The notes under the pieces: generated by a model
What the model was told of the DNA's origin: nothing
Seen by the model: the letters and a program-made list of their open reading frames with translations, nothing else
Databases searched by the model: none
Shown here: in pieces, positions 27,447 to 37,203 of the stretch
How the letters are laid out: every line of letters begins with the position of its first letter
Numbering within the stretch: the first letter of the stretch is position 1
Translations under genes and position numbers: made by a program
From: UBA2040 sp041751955
GTDB lineage: Bacteria > Bacteroidota > Bacteroidia > Flavobacteriales_D > Crocinitomicaceae
Assembly (NCBI GenBank): GCA_041751955.1
Contig: JBGSIB010000065.1
Coordinates: forward strand, 1-64,000
Length of the DNA stretch: 64,000 bases
Direction of reading: 5' to 3'

Positions 27447-28625
27447 TTACAAATTCTCAATAATCATAGCGCTAGCACCGCCACCGCCATTACAAATTCC
27501 TGCGCCACCAAGTTTTGCGTTGTTTTGTTTAAGAACATGAATTAAGGTCACCAAGATACGCGAACCACTGTTTCCAAGCGGATGGCCTAATGCTACAGCT
27601 CCTCCATTTACATCAACTTTTGCAGGATCTAAACCTAGCAATTTAGTATTGGCCAAACCAACAACCGCGAATGCTTCGTTCAGTTCCCAGAAATCAACAT
27701 CAGAAACCGTCAAACCAGCTTTACCTAATGCGACTGGTATAGCTTTAGCAGGTGCAGTCGTGAACCATTCAGGTGCTTGCGCGGCATCTGCATAACTAAC
27801 AATTTTTGCAATTGGTTTTAATCCGTATTTTTCAACTGCTTCTTCTGATGCTAAAATCAAAGCAGAAGCACCATCATTCAATGTTGAAGCATTTGCCGCT
27901 GTGATCGTTCCATCTTTATCAAAAGCGGGACGCAAAGCAGGAATTTTGTCTAAAAATACATTTTTATATTCTTCATCTTGTGAAACCATGATGGGATCAC
28001 CTTTTCGTTGAGGAACAGAAACGGGCACCACCTCGTCATTAAAACGTCCAGCTTCCCATGCAGCGGCTGCTTTTTTGTATGAATCAATTGCAAAAGCATC
28101 TTGATCTTCGCGAGAAATATTATGCTCAGTTGCGCAAAGCTCAGCGCAATTTCCCATAGGAATTTTATTGTATACATCTAACAAACCATCTTTCGTGATA
28201 CCGTCCAACATGGTGATATTTCCAAATTTAGTTCCGTTTCTTCCATCTAAATAATGAGGGGTCAATGACATGTTTTCCATTCCACCAGAAACCACTAGGT
28301 GATTATCACCAGCGAGAATTGATTGAGCACCCAACATTACCGCTTTCATTCCTGAGGCACATACTTTGTTGATAGTTGTACATGGAACATTATTGCCTAA
28401 GCCAGCTCCTAAAGCTGCTTGTCTTGCTGGAGCTTGTCCAACTCCTGCTTGCAAAACGTTACCCATGAATACTTCATCGATATTTTCGGCTTTCACATTG
28501 CCTTTTTCCAAAGCACCTTTTATTGCTGTTGAACCAAGTGCTGTTGCAGGTACTGTTGACAAACCTCCCATGAACGCACCCATTGGTGTACGCACGGCAG
28601 CAATGATATATACTGTTTTACTCAT
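27447..28625 (-). CDS. Acetyl-CoA C-acetyltransferase (thiolase)
   Basis: Condenses two acetyl-CoA to acetoacetyl-CoA or runs the reverse thiolysis. At 392 residues it is typical of the family. Active-site residues are Cys89 (KVCASGMKA), His348 (GGAVALGHPLG) and Cys378 (ICNGGGG), with NEAFA at 316-320. It is a single gene between a shared terminator and its own promoter. A biosynthetic AtoB/ThlA role or a role in fatty acid or amino acid breakdown are both possible. Confidence 0.93.
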   Translation of the reverse strand: MSKTVYIIAAVRTPMGAFMGGLSTVPATALGSTAIKGALEKGNVKAENIDEVFMGNVLQAGVGQAPARQAALGAGLGNNVPCTTINKVCASGMKAVMLGAQSILAGDNHLVVSGGMENMSLTPHYLDGRNGTKFGNITMLDGITKDGLLDVYNKIPMGNCAELCATEHNISREDQDAFAIDSYKKAAAAWEAGRFNDEVVPVSVPQRKGDPIMVSQDEEYKNVFLDKIPALRPAFDKDGTITAANASTLNDGASALILASEEAVEKYGLKPIAKIVSYADAAQAPEWFTTAPAKAIPVALGKAGLTVSDVDFWELNEAFAVVGLANTKLLGLDPAKVDVNGGAVALGHPLGNSGSRILVTLIHVLKQNNAKLGGAGICNGGGGASAMIIENL

Positions 28626-28645
28626 ATCTGATATAAAATTTTTGA

Positions 28646-28653
28646 CAAAAGTA
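28646..28653 (-). promoter_or_regulatory. -7 box for thiolase gene
   Basis: On the minus strand TACTTTTG ends 20 bases before the thiolase ATG. No clear -33 TTG is seen. Confidence 0.45.
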
Positions 28654-28778
28654 CGAAAAAGAGACCGTTTTTATGTCGGATTAAATTGAAAATAAAAACA
28701 TGAATTTGTTACGAATAACTTAAATTAAAAAACATTATGAATGTTATTTCTAAATTTATCTCTTCAAAATTTATGAAT

Positions 28779-29747
28779 ATGAAAAAACAATTACTATTCT
28801 TTGTGTTAACAATATCAACGATTGTTTCTGCTCAAACAGACACAACATCTGCTCAAACAGATACGACAAAAGTTAAGAACTGGAAACTAAAGGCTATTTA
28901 CGGAGTTAATGGTAGTCAAACTTATTTTTCAAATTGGAATGCCGGGGGTAGAACCAACGTAGCTTTGTTGGGCTTTATCGATGCAACAGCCAATTATCAA
29001 AAAGGAACTTTAAAGTGGGACAATGATGCACATTTGGCGTTAGGGGCAGTAAACTATTTAGGGAATCAGGTTCCAAAAAATGAGCGATTTCAGAAAACAG
29101 ATGATCGAATTGAATTCAATACCAACATTGGTTATCGTTTAAAAGAGCATTATTACCTTTCAATGTTGGGTAATTTTAGAACACAAATGTTGGATGGTTT
29201 TGCGTATCCAAATGACTCCATTCCTGCTTCACGTTTTATGGCGCCGGGTTATGCAACCTTGGCGCTAGGTATTGACTATACACCAAGCGATAATTTTACT
29301 TTGTTTGTTTCACCATTAGCCTCGAAAATGACTTTTGTAAAGTCGGATGTATTAGCAAACGCCGGTGCTTTCGGAGTGGAGCCAGCTGTTTATGACAGCG
29401 TGGGAAATTTGGTAACGGCAGGGAAGCAATTCAGAGGTGAATTTGGAGCATATTTACAATTGAAATACAAAAGAACTATAGCTAAAAACGTGGACTTTAA
29501 ATGTGGTTTGCAATTGTTTAGTAATTACATTAATAACCCTCAAAACATTGATGTTAACGCGGAGGCTCTTTTCTCTTTTAAAATTAACAGTTGGTTGTCC
29601 AGTTCGTTGCAATGGAATTTAATATATGACGATGATATTGATATACGCAGTGGTGGAGGTGGTTATGGACCTCGTACACAATTTAAATCAGTATTCGGAT
29701 TAGGGGTTGCTTTTTCAGTTCAAAATTACAAAGAAGAGAAAAAATAA
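28779..29747 (+). CDS. DUF3078 outer-membrane protein
   Basis: The start at 28779 gives 322 residues and a normal signal peptide (MKKQLLFFVLTISTIVSAQ); an ATG at 28737 would add 14 residues before it. The mature start repeats TDTT and SAQTDTT. The DUF3078 pattern is visible in SQTYFSNWNAGGRTNVALLG, followed by strand-rich sequence. The family is a Bacteroidota outer-membrane protein of unknown role. The VWA-like membrane protein follows 75 bases later and may share the transcript. Confidence 0.8.
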   Translation: MKKQLLFFVLTISTIVSAQTDTTSAQTDTTKVKNWKLKAIYGVNGSQTYFSNWNAGGRTNVALLGFIDATANYQKGTLKWDNDAHLALGAVNYLGNQVPKNERFQKTDDRIEFNTNIGYRLKEHYYLSMLGNFRTQMLDGFAYPNDSIPASRFMAPGYATLALGIDYTPSDNFTLFVSPLASKMTFVKSDVLANAGAFGVEPAVYDSVGNLVTAGKQFRGEFGAYLQLKYKRTIAKNVDFKCGLQLFSNYINNPQNIDVNAEALFSFKINSWLSSSLQWNLIYDDDIDIRSGGGGYGPRTQFKSVFGLGVAFSVQNYKEEKK

Positions 29748-29822
29748 TTCTCAATATTTCACAAAATAGAAAATCCACCAAGCGGTAGACCATTTAGTTT
29801 GTTATTTTCGTAGACCGAAAAA

Positions 29823-31898
29823 ATGAATTGGATCTCAGACATATCGCTTTGGTGGATTTTTCCTTGGTCTGCATTGGCCATTTTTCTATCTATTACTCTA
29901 TACAAACGAGTGGGGTGGGTGAAAGAATTGAGTAAGTTTCAAAGAACTTTGTTGACTTCACTTCGTGCCTTTTCACTAATCATGCTAGGCCTACTTCTTT
30001 TAGGTGTTTTGTTCGAATACAAAAGCTATCGGGATGAAAAACCTGTGCTTATCACCTTAATTGACAATTCTTCTTCCGTTGTGAAATATAAAGATTCCTC
30101 TAAAGTACGCAGCTTTGTTTCTTCCATCAATAGTGAACTCAAGGATAAGTTAGGCTCAAAATTCGATTATTACGACGTTAATCTTTCTGGTTTACAAGGA
30201 GATAAAGTAGTTTTTAACGGTGAAGAAACGAATCTCTCTGAAGTGCTAGAAAGAGTGCATTCTGATTTTTACAATAGAAATGTGGGAGGTGTCGTTTTAC
30301 TTTCGGATGGAAACTATAACAAAGGCTCAAACCCCTTGTACATTGCAGAAAAATTTAATCTTACACCTTTTTTTACAATTGGCTTGGGTGATACTGTCCC
30401 TAAAAAAGACCATTATATTAAGGGAGTTACAACAAATGATTTCGCATTTTTAAAAAACCAATTCCCAATAGAAGTAGAGGTAGAAGCTATTAAAATGGGA
30501 GTAAGGTCAGCGAGTATTTCGGTCTCTAAAAATGGAAAAATTTTAACATCTCAAACGGTTAATTACACCGACCCCAATTATGCATTTAAACAGATTAACT
30601 TCACCATGGATGCCAATGAAATCGGTGTTCAGCGATATACTGTCAGTGTTTCAATTGTAGATGATGAATACAATAAGAAAAACAATTCGCGAGATGTTTA
30701 CATAGAAGTTTTAGACGCTAGAAGCAGAGTTTTACTTTTGGCAGGCGCTCCTCATCCAGATGTTGCGGCAATCAAATCCGTTATGGATCAGGATGAGAAT
30801 TTGTCAGTTGAATCAGTTTTGACGAAAGATTGGGATAAGAATATCAAAGATATAGACTTAATTGTATGGCACGAACCAGGATGGCAAAATGATGCATCTA
30901 CCCTTTCTTTTTTAGCGGGTAAAAATATTCCAACGTTCTATATAATTGGCGCTTCGAGCACATCAGCCGAGATTAGTCGATTGAATATTGGGTTGCGTTT
31001 ACCTGGAGGAAATCAATCGGATGATATAGATGCTACTTTCAATAGTTCTTTTGTTCCATTTGAAATTTCAGACGAACTTAAACAGTTTTTCGACTATCTG
31101 CCTCCATTAAAATCGCGATTCGGCAATACTGGGTTTCCAGCTGGAATAGATGTTTTTCTGTACCAAAGAATCGGTAGCATTCAGAAGAAAGATCCATTGC
31201 TTTATTTCGGGAAGCAAAATGGAGTGAAATATGGCGTATTGTATGGAGAAGGTCTTTGGCGATGGAAAATCAATAATTTTCAAAGAACAGGATCTTTCGA
31301 CGCATTCAATGAGTTCATTCAAAAAATTACGCAGTATCTTGTAGTTCGTCAGAATTCATCTCCATTCATCGTTTCTTTGCCAAAAAGAATCACAAAAGCT
31401 GAAGAGTTAGTGGTAAAGGCAGAGTTTTACAATGAATCTATGGAATTGATTACAACGCCTACAGTAAATTTTACATTGAAAGGCGAAAATGATAAGTTGA
31501 ACAAATATCAGTTCGGACAAAATGGAAACGCCTACAGAATGAACGCTGGACGTTTGGAACCAGGACGATACGACTGGACCGCTTCAACTAGTTTTAGTGG
31601 AAAGTCCTATAAAAAATCAGGGACTTTCATTGTAGAAGATTTATTGTTAGAAGACATTGAAAATCAAGCAAATCATCAAGTTTTGCGACAAATGGCGAAT
31701 CAAACTAACGGTAAATTTTATTCTCTTAATGACGCCAACAAAATATTCGATGATTTAAAGGGGCGAAAAGATTTAGTGAACGTCTCGTATGCTGAATCTA
31801 CTTTCATTGACTTAATCGACTGGAAACTCTTGTTTCTGTTGATTTTATTGGCTTTGATTGCGGAATGGTCATTGCGCAGATATTTCGGAGGCTATTAA
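29823..31898 (+). CDS. Membrane-anchored VWA-like protein
   Basis: The protein has 691 residues. Two membrane helices lie near residues 13-27 and 46-64 and one near the C-terminus (about 665-685). Between them, DNSSS at 81-85 looks like the metal-site motif of a von Willebrand A domain (D-x-S-x-S), followed by VVLLSDGNYNKG, a common VWA strand. A glutamine-amidotransferase-like fold could follow (LLLAGAPHPDVAAIK), then an Ig-like region before the last helix. The layout resembles BatA/BatB-type or aerotolerance-related membrane proteins. Role unknown. Confidence 0.7.
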   Translation: MNWISDISLWWIFPWSALAIFLSITLYKRVGWVKELSKFQRTLLTSLRAFSLIMLGLLLLGVLFEYKSYRDEKPVLITLIDNSSSVVKYKDSSKVRSFVSSINSELKDKLGSKFDYYDVNLSGLQGDKVVFNGEETNLSEVLERVHSDFYNRNVGGVVLLSDGNYNKGSNPLYIAEKFNLTPFFTIGLGDTVPKKDHYIKGVTTNDFAFLKNQFPIEVEVEAIKMGVRSASISVSKNGKILTSQTVNYTDPNYAFKQINFTMDANEIGVQRYTVSVSIVDDEYNKKNNSRDVYIEVLDARSRVLLLAGAPHPDVAAIKSVMDQDENLSVESVLTKDWDKNIKDIDLIVWHEPGWQNDASTLSFLAGKNIPTFYIIGASSTSAEISRLNIGLRLPGGNQSDDIDATFNSSFVPFEISDELKQFFDYLPPLKSRFGNTGFPAGIDVFLYQRIGSIQKKDPLLYFGKQNGVKYGVLYGEGLWRWKINNFQRTGSFDAFNEFIQKITQYLVVRQNSSPFIVSLPKRITKAEELVVKAEFYNESMELITTPTVNFTLKGENDKLNKYQFGQNGNAYRMNAGRLEPGRYDWTASTSFSGKSYKKSGTFIVEDLLLEDIENQANHQVLRQMANQTNGKFYSLNDANKIFDDLKGRKDLVNVSYAESTFIDLIDWKLLFLLILLALIAEWSLRRYFGGY

Positions 31899-31962
31899 TT
31901 TTCTACCTCATATAATAATCTTATAAGAATTACGTTCAATAGGTATATGAAAAGAACAAATT

Positions 31963-32115
31963 ATGCCTATGTTGAAAAAATACCCTAAAGTTGCTCCTGC
32001 CGAGGAGTCTAAAATCGGTCCTTCAATCGAAGCTTTGAAGTTCATTATAAACTACAGCAAAGCCATTGAAGCAAAAGAAATCGGAAAACAAAAGATGCTT
32101 TTCCAATTGAATTAA
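31963..32115 (+). CDS. Small protein of 50 residues
   Basis: An open frame of 50 codons from ATG to TAA sits between the VWA gene and a strong hairpin terminator that starts just after its stop. The composition is protein-like: a basic, proline-containing start (MPMLKKYPKVAPAEE), then an amphipathic helix with ALKFIINYSKAIE. From memory, short Flavobacteriales proteins with an NYSKA core exist, but I cannot confirm that here. The terminator placement supports a real gene. Confidence 0.6.
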   Translation: MPMLKKYPKVAPAEESKIGPSIEALKFIINYSKAIEAKEIGKQKMLFQLN

Positions 32116-32116
32116 A

Positions 32117-32152
32117 ACAAAAAAGTCCGACTAGAAATCGGACTTTTTTTGT
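32117..32152. terminator. Terminator between convergent genes
   Basis: AAAAAGTCCGA pairs with TCGGACTTTTT around a 7-base loop, flanked by A and T runs on both sides. It serves the small protein gene (plus) and probably the M13 peptidase gene (minus). Confidence 0.85.
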
Positions 32153-32166
32153 GATTAAATTTTAGT

Positions 32167-34221
32167 TTACCAAATATTCGCCACTTTACCAACAGGATTT
32201 CTCATTGGATCACCTTCTTTTATTCCGAATGCTTCGAAAAATTCTGGACAGTTTTTCAGAGGTCCATTAACGCGATACATACCCGGCGAATGTGGATCAT
32301 TTTCCAAACGATTTTTGAGTTCTTCTTCTGTATAATTTATTTTCCAAAGTTGCGCGTAAGCAATAAAGAAACGCTGTGCTGGTGAGTAGCCATTTCGTTT
32401 CACGCCCGATTTGAACTCACGCGTTTTAGCATAAGCGTGATACGCCATTGTTAAACCACCAAGGTCAGCAATATTTTCGCCCATGGTTAATTCGGGATTG
32501 ACACAATGCTCTGCAACAGGGCAAAAAGCGGAATAAGTTTGACCGAAAACGCCTGTTTTTTCTTCAAAAGCTTTTCTGTCCTCAGCTGTCCACCAATTTG
32601 TAAATGTTCCATCAGCTGCAAATTTTGATCCCATGTCATCAAATCCATGCGTGAACTCGTGACCGATAACCATTCCTATTCTTCCATAATTCACCGCATC
32701 CTCATACTCATCACTAAAGAATGGTTTTTGCATTATTCCGGCTGGAAAAGCTATTTCGTTCAAAAGTGGGTGGTAGTATGCGTTTACCATGTGTGCAGGC
32801 ATTCCCCATTCAGTCTTATCGACAATTTTCCCAATCTTTTTAAAGTTGTCTTGCACAGCGTACTGATTTGCTGCCCTTACATTCGCTACATAGTTGTTTG
32901 GATCAAATCTTAGTTTCGAAAAATCTTTCCATTCAGAAGGGAACCCTAATTTTCGACCAATAGAGTTTAATTTATTGAGCGCCTCTTTTTTCGTAGCATT
33001 CGACATCCAAGTAAGATTTTCAATTCGCTCTGCATAAACCGCTAGTAAATTATCCACCATTTCATTCACTCTTTTTTGAGCACTTTCAGAAAAATTCTCT
33101 TCTACAAATGCTTTTCCCAAAAGTTCATTAAAAGGCATAGCGGTTATTTCTTCAATAACCTGGTCTTCCAGAGGTTTCATGGTTTTTTGACCTTTCAATG
33201 TTTGGCCATAAAACGCAAAGTTTTTCTCGGTGAACTTCGCGTCCAAATGCCCCGCATAATGATTTAAAACATTCCATTTCAAGTAATTTTTCCAATCTTC
33301 TGTTGACATCGTTTCAGTCAAGCTGCCTATGTTTTTCAATACTGCTGGCTGACCAACCACTATTGTGTCCATGACACCAAGACCTAGGTTTTTAATATAG
33401 CTAGAGAAATCAAAACCTTTAAAGCTAACGACTACTCTCTTAAAGTCCATTTTGTTGTAAATCAGTTCTGGTTGTCTTTGCTCGGCAGGTGACATCATTT
33501 GGCCGGCCAACATAGTTTCAAATTTAATGACACTGTTTGCCATTCTCGCAGCGCTTTCGTCATCCGAACCAGACTGAATAAAAATGCTCTGTATGTGCAT
33601 TCGATACTTGTTGTAAATTTCTCTTTTGTCATCATCCGTATAATAATCTTTATTTGGTAGGCCAATTCCACCTTGATAAATATACGCCACATTCATTTTA
33701 ACATTTTTCATATCCTGATCGGAACCGAAATGAAACAAGGTAGGAATTCCGTTCAAGTGTAATTTAGCAATGACTTCCGGTATAAGTGCCTTGTCTCTCA
33801 ATCCATCAACAATTCTCATTTCTCCCTCTATAGCTGATAAACCTGTTTTATTCCGAGTCGTCATATCGATAAAAGAACTATAATAGCTACCTAAAATTTG
33901 ACTTTGTACTCCATCCGCATCCATATTTTGAGCGGCGTTTTTTAAAATTTTTAAAAGCTTGATTTTGTTTGCCTTATCCAATTCGTTAAAACTTCCCCAA
34001 CGCGATTCACTGCTTGGAACAGGATTGTTTTGGCACCATGTACCGTTTGCAAATTCGAAAAAATCGTCTTTTGGTTTAACCTCTTTGTTCATCAAAGACT
34101 CATCGATAGTTTCGTAATTTCCCAAGGCATCGTCTTTGTCAATCGATTTTGAAGTTCCTTTTGTTCCGCAAGCACATAGAATTGTGGCTGCAGATAAATA
34201 AGCGAATATTTTTATTTTCAT
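32167..34221 (-). CDS. M13 family zinc metallopeptidase (neprilysin/PepO-like), lipoprotein
   Basis: Cleaves small peptides at hydrophobic residues. The protein has 684 residues. The signal ends at a probable lipoprotein Cys18 (TILCACG). The zinc motif is HEFTH with His521, Glu522 and His525, and the third ligand is Glu582 in ENIADLGG. The C-terminal NPVGKVANIW is close to the usual PxxxCxVW end of the family but lacks the Cys. It is the last gene of an operon with the ElaA-like acetyltransferase (9 bases upstream) and the carboxylase. Confidence 0.9.
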   Translation of the reverse strand: MKIKIFAYLSAATILCACGTKGTSKSIDKDDALGNYETIDESLMNKEVKPKDDFFEFANGTWCQNNPVPSSESRWGSFNELDKANKIKLLKILKNAAQNMDADGVQSQILGSYYSSFIDMTTRNKTGLSAIEGEMRIVDGLRDKALIPEVIAKLHLNGIPTLFHFGSDQDMKNVKMNVAYIYQGGIGLPNKDYYTDDDKREIYNKYRMHIQSIFIQSGSDDESAARMANSVIKFETMLAGQMMSPAEQRQPELIYNKMDFKRVVVSFKGFDFSSYIKNLGLGVMDTIVVGQPAVLKNIGSLTETMSTEDWKNYLKWNVLNHYAGHLDAKFTEKNFAFYGQTLKGQKTMKPLEDQVIEEITAMPFNELLGKAFVEENFSESAQKRVNEMVDNLLAVYAERIENLTWMSNATKKEALNKLNSIGRKLGFPSEWKDFSKLRFDPNNYVANVRAANQYAVQDNFKKIGKIVDKTEWGMPAHMVNAYYHPLLNEIAFPAGIMQKPFFSDEYEDAVNYGRIGMVIGHEFTHGFDDMGSKFAADGTFTNWWTAEDRKAFEEKTGVFGQTYSAFCPVAEHCVNPELTMGENIADLGGLTMAYHAYAKTREFKSGVKRNGYSPAQRFFIAYAQLWKINYTEEELKNRLENDPHSPGMYRVNGPLKNCPEFFEAFGIKEGDPMRNPVGKVANIW

Positions 34222-34230
34222 TTTGTTTAA

Positions 34231-34680
34231 TTATTTGATTTTCAATAACATTTCTGTATGAGGAATGCCATCCTCTAAGTATTCTTTTCCTGTTGATGCG
34301 AAACCATGTGATGCGTAAAAAGCACACAGATGAGTTTGAGCAGAAAGTTTTACATTTTCATGCCCAAACTGATTTCCAATAAAGGATAAAGCTTCTTGCA
34401 TTAACAAATGACCAAGTTTCAAATATCGGTATTTTTCATCTACAACAACACGTCCGATAGCAATTTCAGGATAAGAAACTCCTTTTTTCAATATTCTTGC
34501 AGTTCCAATTATATCTTGAATGTCATTCCGCATAATCATGTGAAAAGCATCTTTGTCTTTGCCATCCAAGTCCTGATAAGGACAATTTTGTTCGATTACA
34601 AAGACTTTAATGCGAAGAGCAATTAAATCGTGAAACTCATTTAAAGTCAATGTGTTATAGTGTTTTACTTCAACTTCCAT
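34231..34680 (-). CDS. GNAT acetyltransferase, ElaA family
   Basis: The start at 34680 gives 149 residues, the normal ElaA length, and lies 4 bases after the carboxylase stop; an upstream in-frame ATG at 34746 would overlap that gene by 62 bases. ElaA features are LIALRIKVFVIEQNCPYQDLDGKD, the acetyl-CoA-binding IGRVVVDEKYRYLKLGHLLM, and YASHGFASTGKEYLEDGIPH. The substrate is not known. It lies between carboxylase and M13 peptidase genes in one operon. Confidence 0.87.
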   Translation of the reverse strand: MEVEVKHYNTLTLNEFHDLIALRIKVFVIEQNCPYQDLDGKDKDAFHMIMRNDIQDIIGTARILKKGVSYPEIAIGRVVVDEKYRYLKLGHLLMQEALSFIGNQFGHENVKLSAQTHLCAFYASHGFASTGKEYLEDGIPHTEMLLKIK

Positions 34681-34684
34681 GCTA

Positions 34685-36328
34685 TCAAGTTTGAATGTTT
34701 CCAACGTTGTAAGGATGGTCTGCCTTTTTGTTATTAGCCATTTCAATTCCCATAGAAATATGTTTCCTAGTATCTAGTGGATCAATAATTGCATCGACCC
34801 ATAAACGGCTTGCAGCGTAATATGGACTGATTTGACTATCGTATCTATCTTTTATGCGGTTATAGAGTTCGTCTTCTTTTTCTTTCGTGATTTCTTCACC
34901 CTTCTTTTTAAGCGATGCCACTTCTATGGATAATAGTGTTTTTGCAGCTGAAGCGCCACTCATTACTGCAATTTCGGCAGTTGGCCATGCTAACATTAGT
35001 CGAGGATCATATGCTTTTCCACACATGGCATAATTTCCTGCTCCGTATGAATTACCGATGACAACGGTAAACTTTGGAACAACAGAATTAGCCATAGCAT
35101 TTACCATTTTTGCTCCATCTTTAATGATTCCACCATGCTCACTTTTAGAACCAACCATAAATCCTGAAACATCTTGAAGGAAAAGAAGTGGAATATTTTT
35201 TTGATTGCAATTCATGATAAATCGAGCCGCTTTATCGGCTGAATCTGAATAAATAACGCCACCGAATTGCATTTCGCCTTTGGCATTTTTCACAATTTCT
35301 CTTTGATTGGCAACAATTCCGATGCTCCATCCATCAATTCTAGCATAGGCACAAATCAGTGATTTTCCATAATCAGCCTTATATTCTGTGAGTTCGGAAT
35401 TGTCCACCAAACAGGCTAAAATATCCCGCATATCGTATGGTTTAGTCCTTTCGGCAGGCAAAATTCCGTAAATATTTTTCGGATCTGTTTTGGGTAAGTT
35501 TGGTTCTTTTCGATCAAAACCAGCTTTTTCTTTATGACCTACTTTATCCATCAATTTGCGAATGGTTTTCAAGCATTCTTCATCATTTTCGGTTTTGTAA
35601 TCACAAACTCCTGAAATTTCGGTGTGTGTCATTGCTCCCCCAAGTGTTTCATTATCAATCGTTTCCCCTATGGCAGCTTTCACTAAGTACGAACCTGCAA
35701 GAAAGATGGTTCCTGTGCCGTTCACGATGAGTGATTCATCTGACATAATCGGTAAATAAGCACCTCCGGCAACACAACTTCCCATGACCGCTGCAATTTG
35801 AAGAATCCCACGGGAACTCATAATAGCATTGTTTCTAAAAATTCGACCAAAATGCTCTTTGTCTGGAAAAATCTCATCTTGCATAGGAAGATAAACTCCA
35901 GCAGAATCAACTAAATAGATTATAGGAAGATTATTGTCCATGGCAATTTCTTGGGCACGAAGGTTCTTTTTGCCTGTAATAGGAAACCATGCACCAGCTT
36001 TTACTGTGGCATCGTTGGCTACAACCAGACATTGTTTTCCAGAAACATAGCCAATTACAATAACAACACCTCCTGATGGGCATCCGCCATGTTCTTCATA
36101 CATTCCGTACCCAGCTAAGGCACCAATTTCAATTCGTTCAGCACCTGTATCCAAAAGAAGATCTATTCGCTCACGGGCGCTTAATTTGCCTTGATCGTGC
36201 AGTTTCTGAATGCGCTTTTCGCCACCTCCAATGTAAACTTTGCACAGTTCTTTTTGCAACGCAGATATCTTTAGGCGTATTTGGTCGTCGTTTTTATTAA
36301 AGTCTAATTCCTTTTTTGATAAAGCCAT
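34685..36328 (-). CDS. Acyl-CoA carboxylase carboxyltransferase (beta) subunit
   Basis: Transfers a carboxyl group from biotin to an acyl-CoA. At 547 residues it matches the size and motifs of methylcrotonyl- or propionyl-CoA carboxylase beta subunits: LSARERIDLLLD, GGCPSGGVVIVIGYVSGK, ATVKAGAWFPITGKK, FRNNAIMSSRGILQIAAVMGSCVAGGAYLP and NSYGAGNYAMCGKAYDP. The ITGKK and GSCVAGGAYLP forms favour the methylcrotonyl type. No biotin-carrying alpha subunit is adjacent. First gene of the operon that continues to ElaA and M13. Confidence 0.9.
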   Translation of the reverse strand: MALSKKELDFNKNDDQIRLKISALQKELCKVYIGGGEKRIQKLHDQGKLSARERIDLLLDTGAERIEIGALAGYGMYEEHGGCPSGGVVIVIGYVSGKQCLVVANDATVKAGAWFPITGKKNLRAQEIAMDNNLPIIYLVDSAGVYLPMQDEIFPDKEHFGRIFRNNAIMSSRGILQIAAVMGSCVAGGAYLPIMSDESLIVNGTGTIFLAGSYLVKAAIGETIDNETLGGAMTHTEISGVCDYKTENDEECLKTIRKLMDKVGHKEKAGFDRKEPNLPKTDPKNIYGILPAERTKPYDMRDILACLVDNSELTEYKADYGKSLICAYARIDGWSIGIVANQREIVKNAKGEMQFGGVIYSDSADKAARFIMNCNQKNIPLLFLQDVSGFMVGSKSEHGGIIKDGAKMVNAMANSVVPKFTVVIGNSYGAGNYAMCGKAYDPRLMLAWPTAEIAVMSGASAAKTLLSIEVASLKKKGEEITKEKEDELYNRIKDRYDSQISPYYAASRLWVDAIIDPLDTRKHISMGIEMANNKKADHPYNVGNIQT

Positions 36329-36347
36329 GATTCTTTTTTAAGAGTCC

Positions 36348-36355
36348 CAAATATA
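36348..36355 (-). promoter_or_regulatory. -7 box for carboxylase operon
   Basis: On the minus strand TATATTTG ends 19 bases before the ATG at 36328. The -33 region is A-rich with no well-spaced TTG. Confidence 0.45.
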
Positions 36356-36433
36356 AAGATTTAAAGACCAAAGAAAAGAAACGAAAGTCCTTAAAAAATT
36401 AAAAATAAACACTGGACTGTTTGCAATTCAAAC

Positions 36434-36463
36434 TTGCCAGAAAAGCGAATTAACTTAATTTTG
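36434..36463 (+). promoter_or_regulatory. Promoter of pcm, abutting its start codon
   Basis: TTG at 36434-36436, 19 bases, then TAATTTTG at 36456-36463: a full match to the Bacteroidota -33/-7 consensus and spacing. The box ends 4 bases before the ATG, so transcription would begin at or next to the start codon. Confidence 0.65.
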
Positions 36464-36467
36464 CGAC

Positions 36468-37112
36468 ATGCAAGATTCGTATAAGCACAAAGGAATGAGA
36501 AAGCTACTCGTAAAAGAGTTGCAAGAAAAGGGAATAAATAATCAAAAAGTGTTAGATGCTTTTATTGCTATCCCTCGTCATTTCTTTTTGGATTTGGCTT
36601 TTTTGGAGCAAGCATACTCAAATCAAGCCTTTCAAATTGGTGCTGGACAAACCATATCTCATCCTTTTACTGTTGCTTTTCAGACTTCTTTGTTAGAATT
36701 GCAGAAAGGTGATAAGGTGTTGGAAATAGGTACAGGTTCTGGATTTCAAACCAGTATTTTGTGCGAAATGGGTGCTAAGGTTTTTTCAATTGAAAGATTC
36801 AAGGAGCTGCACCAGAAAGCGAGACAAATCATTCATCATTTTAATTTTAGTCCACGTCTTTCTTTTGGTGACGGTTATTTAGGTTGGCCGGCATTTGCTC
36901 CGTTTGATTCTATTTTGGTTACTTGTGGAGCCCCATTTGTGCCAGAAGAATTGAAAAGTCAATTGAAAGTGGGAGGTAGGCTTGTTATTCCATTGGGTGA
37001 GGGAGCGGTTCAACGAATGAAACGCTACATAAAATTGTCAGAAACAGAATTCCTAGAAGAAGATTACGGCGACTTTTCTTTTGTTCCCATGCTGGAGAAC
37101 AAAGTGAAGTGA
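36468..37112 (+). CDS. pcm: Protein-L-isoaspartate O-methyltransferase
   Basis: Methylates L-isoaspartyl residues in damaged proteins to start their repair. The protein has 214 residues. Family motifs are IPRHFFLD near residue 30, the GQTISHPFTVA segment near 62, and the SAM-binding VLEIGTGSGFQT near 85. It is a single gene flanked by its own promoter and a shared terminator. Confidence 0.93.
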   Translation: MQDSYKHKGMRKLLVKELQEKGINNQKVLDAFIAIPRHFFLDLAFLEQAYSNQAFQIGAGQTISHPFTVAFQTSLLELQKGDKVLEIGTGSGFQTSILCEMGAKVFSIERFKELHQKARQIIHHFNFSPRLSFGDGYLGWPAFAPFDSILVTCGAPFVPEELKSQLKVGGRLVIPLGEGAVQRMKRYIKLSETEFLEEDYGDFSFVPMLENKVK

Positions 37113-37135
37113 AACGAATATCAAGTTTTTAAAAC

Positions 37136-37187
37136 AAAAAAAAGGGACGAAACTCCAGTTGTTATCGGAGTCGTCCCCTTTTTTTTG
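37136..37187. terminator. Bidirectional terminator
   Basis: GGGACGA (37144-37150) pairs with TCGTCCC (37171-37177) and an inner CTCC/GGAG helix continues the stem. A and T runs flank it, serving pcm (plus) and trxB (minus). Confidence 0.85.
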
Positions 37188-37203
37188 ATGGAAAATTGTA
37201 GGA

